From positions 49,951,620 to 50,015,619 of the forward strand of contig CM056583.1 in assembly GCA_029721435.1 (NCBI GenBank): 64,000 nt of DNA. The letters run 5' to 3'. Under the pieces are notes generated by a model. The model was given only the letters and a program-made list of their open reading frames with translations. It searched no databases and had not been told where the DNA came from. This document shows positions 46,825 to 57,899 of this stretch, one piece after another. This DNA comes from Gymnothorax reevesii (lineage: Eukaryota; Chordata; Actinopteri; Anguilliformes; Muraenidae). A program made the position numbers and the translations under genes. Every line of letters begins with the position of its first letter. The stretch's first letter is position 1.

Positions 46825-48250
46825 TTAATGGTAGAATGTCCATACTTGATCCAGGCAATCTGCATTGGTGGTAGCAGACGTGCGCTAAAGGCTGGGCTGC
46901 CTTTAGCAGCCAATGTTTGACCCTGGATATCTCTATGGACTTCCTGGTTGTCCAGGAGGCAGTGGGTGCTCCGGCTGTACACATAGTTTTTCTCACTAGG
47001 TAGAATGTTCTTCAGGACCAAGATGATGTTCATTTTGCCTCCCGCGTCTGTAAGGGTTGCAGACGTGCACTAGAGGGAGCGGCTTGCGCCTATTCTCTAG
47101 AGGATCTGGCCAAGCATCCAGACTAACAGTGAGGCCCTGCCCGTAAGTACAGATGTGAGGGCACCAAGCGGTGTGTTCCTTGGAGAACGTGCCTAACGGG
47201 TCCCCGCAGTGGAACCAGGCAACACATGGGAGGTCATGTACATTAATGGTAGAATGTCCATTTTGATCCAGGTATTCTGCATTAGTGGCAGCAGACGTGC
47301 GCTAAAGGCTGGGCAGCCTTTAGCAGCCAATGTTTGACCCTGGATATCTCTATGGACTTCCTGGTTATCCAGGAGGCAGTGGGTGCTCCGGCTGTACACA
47401 TAGTTTTTCTCACTAGGTAGAATGTTCTTCAGGACCAAGATGATGTTCATCTTGCCTCCCGCATCTGTAAGGGTTGCAGACGTGCACTAGAGGGAACGGC
47501 GTGCGCCTATTCTCTAGAGGATCTGGCCAAGCATCCAGACTAACAGTGAGGCCCTGCCCGCAAGTACAGATGTGAGGGCACCAAGCGGTGTGTTCCTTGG
47601 ACAACGTGCCTAACGGGTCCCCGCAGCGGAACCAGGCAACACATGGGAGGTCATGTACATTAATGGTAGAATGTCCATTTTGATCCAGGTAATCTGCATT
47701 GGTGGCAGCAGACGTGCGCTAAAGGCTGGGCAGCCTTTAGCAGCCAATGTTTGACCCTGGATATCTCTATGGACTTCCTGGTTATCCAGGAGGCAGTGGG
47801 TGCTCCGGCTGTACACATAGTTTTTCTCACTAGGTAGAATGTTTTCTCAGGACCAAGATGATGCTTCATCTTGCCTCCCGCATCTGTAGGGGTTGCAGAC
47901 GTGCACTAGAGGGAGCGGCATGCGCCTATTCTCTAGAGGATCTGGCCAAGCATCCAGACTAACAGTGAGGCCCTGCCCGCAAGTACAGATGTGAGGGCAC
48001 CAAGCGGTGTGTTCTCGAGGAAACGAGCCTAACGGGTCCCCGCAGTGGAACCAGGCTACACATGGTGAGGTAATATACATTAATGATCATATGTCCATTC
48101 TGATCCAGGTTATCTGCATTGATGATAGTAAAACTACACTAAATACTTGGCAGCCTTTAGTAGTCAATGTTTTGACCCTGGATATCTCTATGGATTTCAT
48201 GGTCATTCAGGAGGCAGTGGGTGCTCCACTGTATACATGGTTTAGCCACT
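46825..48250 (-). repeat. Tandem array of a 418-bp unit, 3.4 copies
   Basis: The marker TTAATG followed by GTAGAATGTCCAT starts units at 46825, 47243, 47660 and 48080, giving periods of 418, 417 and 420 bp. The first three units are nearly identical; the fourth is partial (to about 48250) and visibly more diverged. Each unit holds a 9-bp palindrome, CTAAAGGCT with AGCCTTTAG. Repeated minus-strand frames beginning MNIILVLKNILPSEKNYVYS and others reading GQGLTVSLDAWPDPLENRR recur in each unit, but they are short and of unknown meaning. Confidence 0.95.
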
Positions 48251-48434
48251 TGGCGGTGGTTGCTGTTTTGGGGGATTTTGATTTCTGTTCCTGACTATGT
48301 TTGTATGTTTGCTGTGCCTAAGTAGATTATTCCTCCAGAGCAGAACTGCCGCCAAAATACAATGTAATGCTCATATCCATGAATAAATTGTTCTATTTCA
48401 TTGAAACGTGAGTTGTCCTGACTGAACTATAGTT

Positions 48435-48755
48435 AACTATTCCTTGTGTGGAGTTTGCATGTTCTCCCAGTGTTCGCATGGGTTCTCTCCGGGTACTCCG
48501 GTTTCCCCCATCCACAAAACATGCAAAATAGGAACCCTCCTGTACGGCTGTGTGTGAATGTTTGGTGGTGGTCGGAGGAGCTGTAGGCACGTACTGGCAG
48601 CCTTGCTTCCGTCAGCCTGCCCCAGGGCAGCTGTGGCTAAAAAAACTTAGTTTCCACCATCAGAGCGTGAATGTATGAATGAATAATGTATCCATTGTGA
48701 AGCATCTTTGAGTGCTCAAAAAAGCGCTATATAAAACTGATGCATTATTATTATC
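48435..48755 (+). mobile_element. DANA-like SINE body and tail
   Basis: TGTGTGGAGTTTGCATGTTC (48446), then TCTCTCCGGGTACTCCGGTT (48484) and CATGCAAAATAGG are the central body of DANA-type fish SINEs. It ends AAAAAGCGCTATATAAAACT with a TTATTATT tail near 48745. The tRNA-like head with its A and B boxes is not recognisable upstream, so the copy is probably truncated or heavily mutated at the 5' end. Confidence 0.75.
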
Positions 48756-48799
48756 TTCAGGAGGAAATTTTTTTCTCCAGTGAAATTTACACTGAAGTG

Positions 48800-48960
48800 T
48801 CATGGTTTTGCCCACCAGAGACAAAAATCCGGCGGTCACAGGGACCATGGGCCCAAAAGCTAAGCAAGGGACCCAAACGCACAGGCTGAGTAAAAATATA
48901 AACCTCTTTAATCAAGAGAGTGAAAAGTGAGGGGCGCAGCAGCAGCACACATGCGACAGG
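48800..48960 (-). repeat. Fragment of a TGTCATGG-type fish repeat
   Basis: GTGTCATGGTTTTGCCCACC (48797) followed by GGGACCCAAACGCACAGGCT and AATATAAACCTCTTTAATCAA resembles the end of a large fish repeat whose copies are flanked by TGTCATGG. It may be related to the repeat at 56955. The assignment is tentative. Confidence 0.4.
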
Positions 48961-50046
48961 GGCTCTTTTAAAAAAAATTCTGTCTTGATGTGATTCAAAC
49001 AAACAGAGTGCAACATGTTCTTTGAAGCAAACCAAGATTATAATGGCATCTGACAAAAAGAAGGGGCAGTGATAATGAGTATAGGTGAAGTGCTAATATT
49101 AAATCATTATTTTTTCATTATTTTTCTCATTTTTAATCAGTTTTTTTCCCCAAAGTTTTGCTGTCAGCCAGTGATAATCCTGGGTTTTGTGAAGCAGAAA
49201 AACACTTGAAGCGTGCCACTTCAAATCCTAATCAAATATCTGCAACTGGTGTGATGACAAAATTACACTTCTGTTTCTTGGTATTGAATCTTAAGCAACT
49301 CATGTCTGTTGTTGTGAATCAGTTGCTGGAGACCAGTGGCCATCGTCAGTGGCTCATTCTCATTCCAGGCTTCTCGTTGAGAAACTAGGGCAAGTATACA
49401 GCCTTTTATATCCATTCAAGGCATTTTCATTCAAAATGCAAGTTTTCAAATGCGCTGCTCTGTCCCTGAGCTGAAATATTGCAAAACTGAAAAATGACAA
49501 CTCTTCTTTTACGACGAGGATTCACTCTCCTGCCATTAATGTCACATAGTTATTTATTTTAAGATTTTTTTTTTTTACACTTTTGGCTATTAAAATAAAC
49601 TGGATTTCAGCTTGTTATAGAAGCTTTAGAGGGAACAGGTCATGCACTAAGGGGAGGAAAAAGTAAATGAGCAGTCCAGTATGAAAGGGATTTTCAATTA
49701 CATGGCAATGGTTACTCCTCTTCTGACTGATCAGATCTGGATTGTGGAGTGAATAAAGTAGCAGCTGGAAGACTTGGTGAAATCTACAGGATTTGTGTGG
49801 TAGTATACCCACCCAAGGGACTTCGTTGGTACATTTACCCATTCAGAACAAGTGATTGATGGATTATATAAAATTAAAGTGAATCTTGCTCACTTCATAA
49901 GCAAAAATATTATTCCATTTTATGGCAAAAACGTAAACACGTAAAATGTTCTTGCACATGGGTAATTTGCAGTATTGGTGTCTCCTGACATGTATAGTTT
50001 TTTGGATTTTCAAATAGAGTGAAACAAGCCCTTGCCAGCTACACAA
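48961..50046. other. Unique non-coding stretch
   Basis: No gene is supported. A T run lies at 49566-49575. Confidence 0.4.
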
Positions 50047-50050
50047 CGAC

Positions 50051-50099
<49 letters not shown>

Positions 50100-50112
50100 G
50101 CACACACACACA
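50047..50112. repeat. (CA)n microsatellite
   Basis: About 65 bp of ACACAC with two interruptions (AAACACACG). The overlapping minus-strand frame at 49864-50196 with a Cys/Val run is an artefact of this repeat. Confidence 0.97.
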
Positions 50113-53100
50113 GAAGTAATATTGATGTCTTCTGGTCTTCTGAATACGAGACTGAGACGAAATTATGTTGAAATTCCAGACGGTTTTATCTGACAATGCA
50201 CGTATCTAAACCAGTTTTTACCAGCCACTGACTGGCAATTAAAGTGGCGTATTGCCAGTAAAGTTGGTCAGATGAAATTAAGAGCATGTGTACTAACAGG
50301 TTATGCATGCAAACAAAAACACTGTTTTCAGTAGCTTGGATGCTTTAGCAAGAACCAGACTATAGCTCCAGAAGCAAATCACTGAAAACTACACCAATTC
50401 AGTTGAGCTTTTCATTTAGAATGAAATACATTTTTGGCTATTTTTCTGGCTCGTGTAAGTTAGATTATAACCATACGAAGGCAGTCATTTTCAAATAAGT
50501 ACATAATCTATCCAAAAAGTCAGTACTTGGGCCCCAAAAAAGAGCCAAACAAAACTGGGCTCTACCTTTAAAAAGATGTGCAATAAGAAAGGTGCATTTT
50601 CTGCATTGGTTTTTATGGAAAACAATGAATATAGCCCCGCAACTTGAGTAAAAGGAGTTGGCTGGCTTCAGATGAGACAGCAATAGGAAAAGTAACGTAT
50701 TTGACATTCTTTTCCAAATGGGTATACACTGACAGGAGACAAAGAGGGTATGATATCGAAATGAGTGAGTCGGCACAAAGTCTCTCAGTCATCTCACTGT
50801 CAACCTTTATTTCTGTGCTGTCAAACCTGATTCAGTGACAGGCTCCACGCCATTGTGAACACCTGTGCCTCGTGGCCAGGAATAATTACTTTAGCCACGC
50901 CATTTTACTCTCATAATGGCAGCAATTTACCACGCCTCCTCTTCCCCGGACAGCTGGTGCTTTTTAAAACCAGTGGAGGCTTAGGCCTCAGGCCCCTCAG
51001 CAAAATCCTCAGGGCCCCTCAGGTAGCCATGGATACACTCCAAGGCTCTAAATGGTCACCTCTAATCAGTACTGCAGAGTCTATTCTCATTCGGTTTGTT
51101 CCCCTTTGCAATTATCTGAATAGGAAGAACTGAAAAGCCCAGCCATTTAATATGCACAGCTCTCCGATGACATGGTATAACATTCATATTACCATAAGAT
51201 TATGTGCTTAAATACATCAAAACATGGAATGCAAAATGTGCATTCTCTTCCAATTTTAGAACCATCCCTTCAGAATATCAGAATATGGGCTTTATTATAA
51301 TCAGTTGTGCTTTCTAATTGTTATCCATAAACCAGTGAGGAATAGCTCACATTTTGATAGTCAGACTCAAATACTGTGAGAAATTATTCTATCACTACTT
51401 CTTATGGTGATGATTCAAAAAAAAGAAGAAGAAACGAGTCTGATTTCAACCGATTGGTCAAAAAATAACCACGAATGGAAATTTACACAGTTTCCTACAA
51501 GTATGGCAAGTACGAACTCTTATTGACAATCAGATACAAAAAAGTGATACTTTTACATAGTAATATTATAACAATGTGAATATTCAAACACTTCCATATA
51601 TCTAGGTATGCAAAACCCTTTAGCTGCAGGGACTGTCCACCTGTTATACACCTTGGTGCCTTTGGGGAAACACACTAATAAATGCAGAAACCCTCAGAAA
51701 CTGACGTACAAAGAAGGAACATTTTAGTTCTTCTACAACAAATTTCTCAAATGTATCCTGAAGGGCACATTAACATTCACTCAGGTACTAATAAGCACCA
51801 ATTAGACACAAAAAAGGTACATATTAATTCATTACTGCATTAAACTCACCGTGCAGAGAATAATTTCATGCACATCTAAAGTGTCAACCAAGTGAAAAGC
51901 ATAGATTTTGAGATCCATTTCATACTTTTTTTTTCCTGAGCGCGTTTGTACTGAAGAAACGCCATCCTTCGCACAAGGGCAGTTCTCTTTGGCACAATGG
52001 GGCTCTGCATGCTCAAGTCTCCAGGGATAAGTGCATATAAAAAAAACAGGGGACAGTAAGTCTTTTGCTTTACCTCTTTAAACCAGCTTTGTGTATATCA
52101 CATCACATTATTATTCATTCCCTATGTTAAGCCAGAGCCAGTGGATCACCTATTGATGAACTGCTCCTTTTGGTGACTTGAGTAATCTCATTATCACACA
52201 ATAAAAGAAAAAAAATGTTTTATTTGCTTGAAAATATTGTGCCCTAATAAGGTGTCAAACACTACCTGCTAATTGTTTAGGTAACAGAAGTTCGTTCTGC
52301 CATTAATTAAATTCAGCTGTTTTCACATAAAAATTAACATTCACAAAAGATGTACACAATATTAGGATCTTAATAACTGGTAAAATGCCGCCCCGAGACA
52401 ATGGAGCAAGCAGCAGCTGTGTCTATGCATGCAAACAGAGCTTTGCCATCTCAAATCTAGCCCAGCTGAAAAACTAGAGGTAATACAGCACTTCTGAAAT
52501 TGTTCCATCGGCATTACCATCAGAAACAACCTTGGATGTATACTGACTACGGATGGAAGAACTGTCAAAGACTACATTATGCAGGAAGGAAAAAAATGGA
52601 ACTTGCTGTAAGTCTAATAATTTGAAACCTCCGACAGAAAAACTGGACTATTTTTCATTTTTGTCAAAACCCTCCAAAACAGTGAAATTGTAAATTCTAT
52701 TTTGTGGTGAAATTGGTCATTTGCTTCTGATTGACCACCAATAGGCCAACTGACCAGCACAGGGATTTAAAAATTGGGGCAGCAGTACACAGGAAGCACC
52801 AGTAACACTTCTCCATGAGAAATCTATTTTTCACAATGGGCTCCTGTTTCGTACCTTAGCGAATGAAAACACATGCAACGTTCTACACAATTTCAACCTC
52901 AGCAAACAGCATATTTATGGCCTCAGCCCCGTTTGGTAGTTTTGTGGTTGAGAAGTCGTTTGCGTAAAAATCGATTTAATGGCGTGTTAGGGGCTGTTGC
53001 ATTGAAAACAGCAAGAGTTGTGCAAAGTTTGTGTCGAGCTTGTTTGCATTTTAACTCATGAAAACCATCTTTTAATGCAAACACTGTTCCACGGAAAAGA

Positions 53101-53465
53101 ATCCCAGCCAGTGGAGCTGTTCACAAATGAATGTACATTGTTCAAGTCATTTTCTTCCCTTTGCATCATATTCCCTATAAATAATGCCTACAAAACGGTG
53201 GTGGGGTCTAATAGGAATGAGAGGGTGAAGGAGTTTTTTTTTGGACACTATTTTCTCTGTGCAGAGTGTGCTTAGTCTGACCGTTGTTTTCAAATCATGA
53301 ATACCACTGTGTATACAATTTAAATAGCCTTAATTTTTTAATACAAAGTGCATTATCTGGGGAACTGCCCTCTGTCCCCAAAAAACATAATGATGTGAGC
53401 ATGTGAAGGGCCAAGGCTGCTAGATGCTCTGCAGGCGCGCAGGACTCCCTGTTGCAGGGTTGAGT
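50113..53465. other. Unique non-coding stretch
   Basis: No exon, repeat array or transposon end was recognised over more than 3 kb. Frames here (for example 50465-50776 minus and 50644-50838 plus) overlap and lack domains. Confidence 0.45.
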
Positions 53466-53640
53466 TCAATTACTTTTTTCAATTACAATTTATTGTAATT
53501 GTAATTACAATTACATTTACAATTACTTTCTGGACAGAATGTTCCATTACCATTACAATTACTATTACTTTTCAATGAAAAAATTCTATTAAAATCAAAT
53601 TACAATTACTGTAATTGTAATTGAAAAAAGAAGTAAGTTT
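53466..53640. repeat. Degenerate AATTAC/GTAATT repeat
   Basis: The stretch is built from variants of CAATTACAATTAC, with a self-complementary centre (ATTACAATTACTGTAATTGT near 53601). It begins after GGGTTGAGTTCAATTAC and ends at GTAATTGAAAAAAG. It may be part of a larger transposon, which I could not define. Confidence 0.75.
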
Positions 53641-54212
53641 TCACTTTCCTCATCGCCTCATGTCATTAAGTTGTTTCCTGTATTGAAGCACAATGCTTAA
53701 TGGACTGAAGGAGGCAGCAGTGACACAAGCTCCCACCACCACCCAAGTGATCTTCACATGTCTGCTCATGTGCGACTTGTTTAATGTTAATAATTTCTTG
53801 GAACAGCAGATCCGTTTCCTCTTGACAGAATCTTTCTAGGCAGAGCCTAGGAAAGTTACGTGCTTGTTCTTCACTTGACGAGATGAAATTGCCAGTTCAC
53901 TATGGCATTAACACACCAAGTAAAAAGGGAAAGACAGTGGCTGATCTGATTGGCCTCCATAAAACCAAATCCTAAATAGACCAACAGGCAATTAATTCAT
54001 CTTAGAAATGCCCTTTCGACAACAGCACTTCCACTAAAGTTGCGCAATTGCCTCCTGTCACAAAATTAAGAGAAAAGAGTTAGACACGCCCATTTGTGAT
54101 CTGCGATAGCACTTGCTATCAACTTAGGAGCCAATGAGACCATTTTGGACATGCTTAACATTATGTTTGAATCTGTAGTCAATTAGCTCATTAGCTGAAA
54201 GCCATTTCTATT
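53641..54212. other. Non-coding stretch
   Basis: No gene or repeat is recognised. Confidence 0.4.
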
Positions 54213-54388
54213 CTCTTCCAAAAAAGAAACTATACATTGCTTTTAGCATCAATTTATTATATATGAAATGTTTTGACAAATGTGGAAAGCATAGAGTATG
54301 TTTCAATAAGTTTTCCACATTTGTCAAAACATTTCATGTATAATAAATTGATGCTATAAACAATGTATAGTTTCTTTTTTGGAAGAGT
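54213..54388. mobile_element. Near-perfect palindromic element (78-bp arms)
   Basis: CTCTTCCAAAAAAGAAACTA at 54213 to TGTGGAAA at 54290 is repeated as its reverse complement from TTTTCCACAT (54311) to TTGGAAGAG (54388), with only a few mismatches and a 20-base loop. TA lies next to each end, which would fit a Tc1/mariner-type MITE. An RNA from it would fold into a long hairpin, but the arms are too long and too perfect for a typical miRNA precursor. Confidence 0.88.
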
Positions 54389-54392
54389 ATAC

Positions 54393-54490
54393 TATACAGT
54401 GCTGTGAATAAAGTATTTTCCCCCATAAGACATCCTGTATTTTTTGTATTTCACACACTGGTTGCAGATCTTTATACACAAATATAACCC
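54393..54490 (+). mobile_element. Tc1-like transposon end, type C
   Basis: TACAGTGCTGTGAATAAAGT (54395) followed by TATTTTCCCCCATAAGACATC, TTTGTATTTCACACACTGG and CAGATCTTTATACACAAATA corresponds to the terminal 100 bp of a common fish Tc1-like family whose ends read ACAGTGCTGTGAAAAAGTAT. Similarity stops near 54490. It abuts the palindrome at 54213-54388. Confidence 0.7.
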
Positions 54491-55995
54491 GAGGGGAACT
54501 GGCAGAGAGGGTGTGGTAGGGCTGATCCCTCACACAAGGGGGTCTAGGGGAAATTTTGAAAAAATTGATCTTAAATGGTGCAGTTTGGTGCCTTCTGTTG
54601 ATGTAATTACTGAATTTTATTTTTTTTTAAATTGAGGTATTTTAAATAACAGAAAAAATGTAAAATCCATGAAGTAATTTCTTTCTCTTATTATACAATA
54701 TTTCAATTACTTTTTAAAATATTTTTTTGCCATTTCAAATTGTAGTGGTGATGGTGTTCTTGTGTACATCTGCCTTCACTCCACCTAATCCAACTTGTCA
54801 CTGCACCTGCTTGATTAAAACCCCCTGTAGTTAGTACATTGCTTATCCCCATCAATACTTCTTCTGCATACTAAGCTGCTTGTCACCTTAGAATCTGAAT
54901 ATAGAAACAAACAAAAAGTTACATTAAATATATATTTTAATTGTTTTGCATTGCACCTTCTATGGCTATGCCCTAAGTGTGATGAAGCAGATCAGATCAT
55001 GAAGTAATTGATTATGTATTTTCCATTGTATTCAAAGCATAACTATGCCATTTAAGCCCCCTCATAGGTTTTTCCTTAAGAAAAGTCAGAGAAGGCTTTT
55101 TTATGCAATTTGTAGGAAAATATCACATCTGTAAAAACAGTGCTCTGCATCAGCTGGTTGCAGCGCTTCACAGAAGATCCATGAAACACACTTTGCTAAA
55201 GAGGAAAAATATTCAAGCACGGGATGCCATTTTTGTAGAGCTAAAGCAACTATGGTACATCAACTGGATATTATCTATTTCTTGTAAATGAGTTTTTACA
55301 CATTTGCCTGTGATTTAGCAGAACACATTTGAGATTGTTGGAAACCATGGGATCTCCAGTAAAATTTAAAATAGGCCTTAAGTTCGACAGGTTTCAATAC
55401 AACAGCTGCATGTGTCAAACCCATTTATGGATCCATCAGCTTTATGGGGTCAAAACCGTTCGCCGGCTATCATAAGTTGTCATTTAAATGATAATTCATT
55501 AGGTAAATGCTATTTTCAAAGCCATGGAACACAAATGAACAGGTTGCGTTCAATCCAAGCAAACACTGCCTGGCAGATTCAACTTCACACACTGTAGCTG
55601 GCCCTTATGAGATGCTTGGTTGCAGCATTGCCTACTGGTAAAAATGAGGACAAATCATGATACACCACTCTTTCCCATTTAGCTAGATAACTTGGCTATC
55701 CTCTGTTGCATTGCCTGACCTGTGGAAAGGTTTTAACCTGTAGAACCCGATTCCGAACTCGGATAGCATCTCTTGTTCAGCTCAACCAAATGTCGGGTTC
55801 GGCCGATTGCCAGCATTTAGTTTGTAGCTTCCGGTGACTAAAAGTTAAACGGTTTCCAGAACTGGTTTGCTCCATTCAAATGCGCGAGTTAGCTAGCGAG
55901 GAAGTAATCCAAGCGGCTAGTAATTTTCAGACTAAATTCAAAAATCTATTAAAATAAAGGTTGACACTGATTCAATATTCATTAGTTACTATTAT
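54491..55995. other. Unique non-coding stretch
   Basis: No supported gene. AT-rich, with several short poly-T runs near 54610-54730. Confidence 0.4.
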
Positions 55996-56465
55996 GCCAG
56001 CAGCCATACCACTATTCGCTCTGCTCCAGATGTGTGGCTGAAGCTCAGCAGGTGTGGTTTTGGTTAGAACTTGGATGGGAGACCTCCTGAGAAAACCAAG
56101 TTGGTGGGCCAGTAGGTTGTGATCTTCCCACAGGTGGAATAATCCACAATGCCCCAGTGAAGTGATGGGGACACTGTACTGAAGGAGACACCGTCTTTCG
56201 GATGAGACGTTGAACTGAGGTCTGACTCACTGTGGTCATTAAAGCTCCTATGACACTTCTCAGTAAGAGTAGGGGGTTCCCCGGTGTCATGGCTAAAGCC
56301 CCAACCTGGCTCTTTCAAACTACCACCTAATCATCCCCTGATCTAATTGGCTAAACAAATTGCCCTCTTCCTCCCCACCTCAACCCCCAGGGCTCCCTTG
56401 AAAAAGAGATTTCAATCTCAATGGGACTTTCCAGGTTTAATAAGGGTTAAATAAATAAATAAAAT
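55996..56465 (+). mobile_element. 5S rRNA-derived SINE (SINE3 type)
   Basis: The first 120 bp (55996-56115) align with 5S rRNA: CAGCCATACCACTATTCGCT, then GAAGCTCAGCAGGTGTGG, then GGTTAGAACTTGGATGGGAG and ACCTCCTGAGAA. This retains the internal pol III elements of 5S genes (box A-like AAGCTCAGCAGG and box C-like GGATGGGAGAC). The SINE body follows: GTCTTTCGGATGAGACGTTG (56193) and CTGTGGTCATTAAAGCTCCT (56231), a sequence shared with zebrafish SINE3. It ends in an AATAAATAAATAAAA tail. Minus-strand frames at 56045-56318 are shadows. The element is not a functional 5S gene. Confidence 0.92.
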
Positions 56466-56954
56466 ATATAGGCCTATGCTTCAAAATGTTACTTAGGATA
56501 CTACCACAATAACAAAGCAGGTAACAATAAATCAATGATGCCAATTTCATAATTCAAGTTCAAACCATTTCCAACAAATTTGATACTTCCAATATTGACA
56601 CCGTTTTGAAACTTTAGTCACATGAAAGAGTAGCATCATACGCACCACAGGAAGTCTGAATACTGATTGTTGTTGACAATGAAATTTGAGATACATACTG
56701 TTAAACTAGTAAGTTAAATTGATATTTCGATAAGGATGTGCAGATATTTATAAAAACATAGCCTATATTACATATTACAGGCTACATGTATTGCTTGTTA
56801 GCTTTCTTAAATAGCCAATATCCATTGTTGCACTGGTTCAGACGTTTTCCTCCGAGTGCTAATACAATTTAAAATGAACATCTCTTGGAGCTCTACAGCT
56901 AGTCAGCTGGCTACTAGAGATGTCAAATGAAGGTATAAGCAAACACTAGCGCAG
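56466..56954. other. Non-coding stretch
   Basis: No gene or element is recognised. Confidence 0.4.
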
Positions 56955-57340
56955 TATTGTCATGGTTCTGGTTTTTTGTCATGTTTATGTGCTGGTTTTG
57001 TGTTCATGATTATTGTCTTTTATTTATTCTTTTTGGTTTTTGTAACATTCTGGTTTTTGGTTTTTTCCATGTTTCAGTTCCATTGCACTTGTTTCCCCTG
57101 TCTTGTGATCTAGTTGGTTCAGTCCATCTTCCCTGTCTGCGTGCTCACTGACTTCGGGTGATTTAAAGGAAGTCTGGTGTTTAAAGCATTCCTTTGTATC
57201 TCGTTTTCTCCCTTCACTCTTCTGTTCTGACTAGTAACAAGACTAACATTTGTATTATAGTATGCTATCACAACTAACCATGTGTATATATAGATTCGAT
57301 TACTAAATTACTAATAAGCACTCTAGTTTAAGTTATACAA
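56955..57340 (+). repeat. Unclassified interspersed repeat, copy B, left part
   Basis: Starts TTGTCATGGTTCTGG and matches copy A at 14203-14660 in order. It is interrupted at 57340 by a foldback element and resumes at 58561. The 64-codon frame at 56957-57151 is a by-product of T-rich sequence. Family not known. Confidence 0.65.
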
Positions 57341-57391
57341 GTATTTGACACTAACGTGTCTTTGTCCCCCGCCACAAAATGTGAAATCGTG

Positions 57392-57899
57392 TGTTATGGC
57401 CCCAATTTGTTATTACATTTATAACACAACAGCAACAGCAAGGGATGACAAACACAGTTTTAACAACTAAAACACATTTAATTTTTAACAAAGACAAAGA
57501 CTAATAACAACCTACAACTAAAGACCAAGATTGATAAATAAGAAAAAACAGAAATAATTACAGTCCCTTTTTAGTGGGGTGGCTTGGTGATGTCCTGGAT
57601 GAAGAAAATGCTCAAACACAGGCAAAGAAATCCACAAAAAAAACTACACAGGTCTTGAACAGAATGGCAGGTCTGGTCGTCATCTTGCAATTTCTCCTAC
57701 TACTTTACTGTCTCAATTCTTTTCCTTATATACTCTTTTGCAGACCCCACCCACATTTAGACCTCTTTTTTTTTAACTTTCTGAGACTTGCCCCAGACAT
57801 GTCCAGGACATGTCTATACATGACTCCAGTCTGAGCTAAACAAAAAAAAGATAAATACTGCCATCTAGTGGCCTATATTCACACGTGTCAAAATGAACA
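57392..57899 (-). mobile_element. Solo LTR, about 508 bp
   Basis: The insert begins TGTTATGGCC and ends AAATGAACA, giving TG...CA ends with TGTT/AACA inverted tips. On the minus strand it has LTR features in order: a TATA box, CCTTATATAC read back as GTATATAAGG (57724-57733), then transcribed sequence, then an ATTAAATG-type polyadenylation signal (57475-57482). No internal retroviral or Gypsy genes are present, so it is a recombination remnant. A clear target duplication was not found. The superfamily (ERV or Gypsy) cannot be decided. Confidence 0.65.
57857..57871 (-). promoter_or_regulatory. CTCF-like motif in the solo LTR
   Basis: ACTGCCATCTAGTGG reads CCACTAGATGGCAGT on the minus strand and fits every position of the common CTCF core CCASYAGRKGGCRSY. 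Binding is not shown. Confidence 0.4.

Noticed and set aside
46781..48080. Repeated minus-strand frames in the 418-bp units as a gene family
   Set aside because: The frames are short, differ in start and stop between units, and follow directly from the tandem repetition. No homology is recognised.
46825..48250. CRISPR-like array or rRNA spacer repeats
   Set aside because: The unit is 418 bp with no short repeat-spacer pattern, and no rRNA sequence adjoins it. The organism is a vertebrate.
50965..51040. Possible hAT-like end at CCAGTGGAGGCTTAGGCCTC
   Set aside because: Only one end-like motif is seen; no matching inverted end or family sequence follows.
54213..54388. miRNA precursor
   Set aside because: The arms are 78 bp and nearly perfect with a small loop, which fits a palindromic MITE better than a miRNA hairpin.
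55996..56115. Functional 5S rRNA gene
   Set aside because: Many substitutions occur in the 5S-like head and it continues directly into a SINE body with an A-rich tail.
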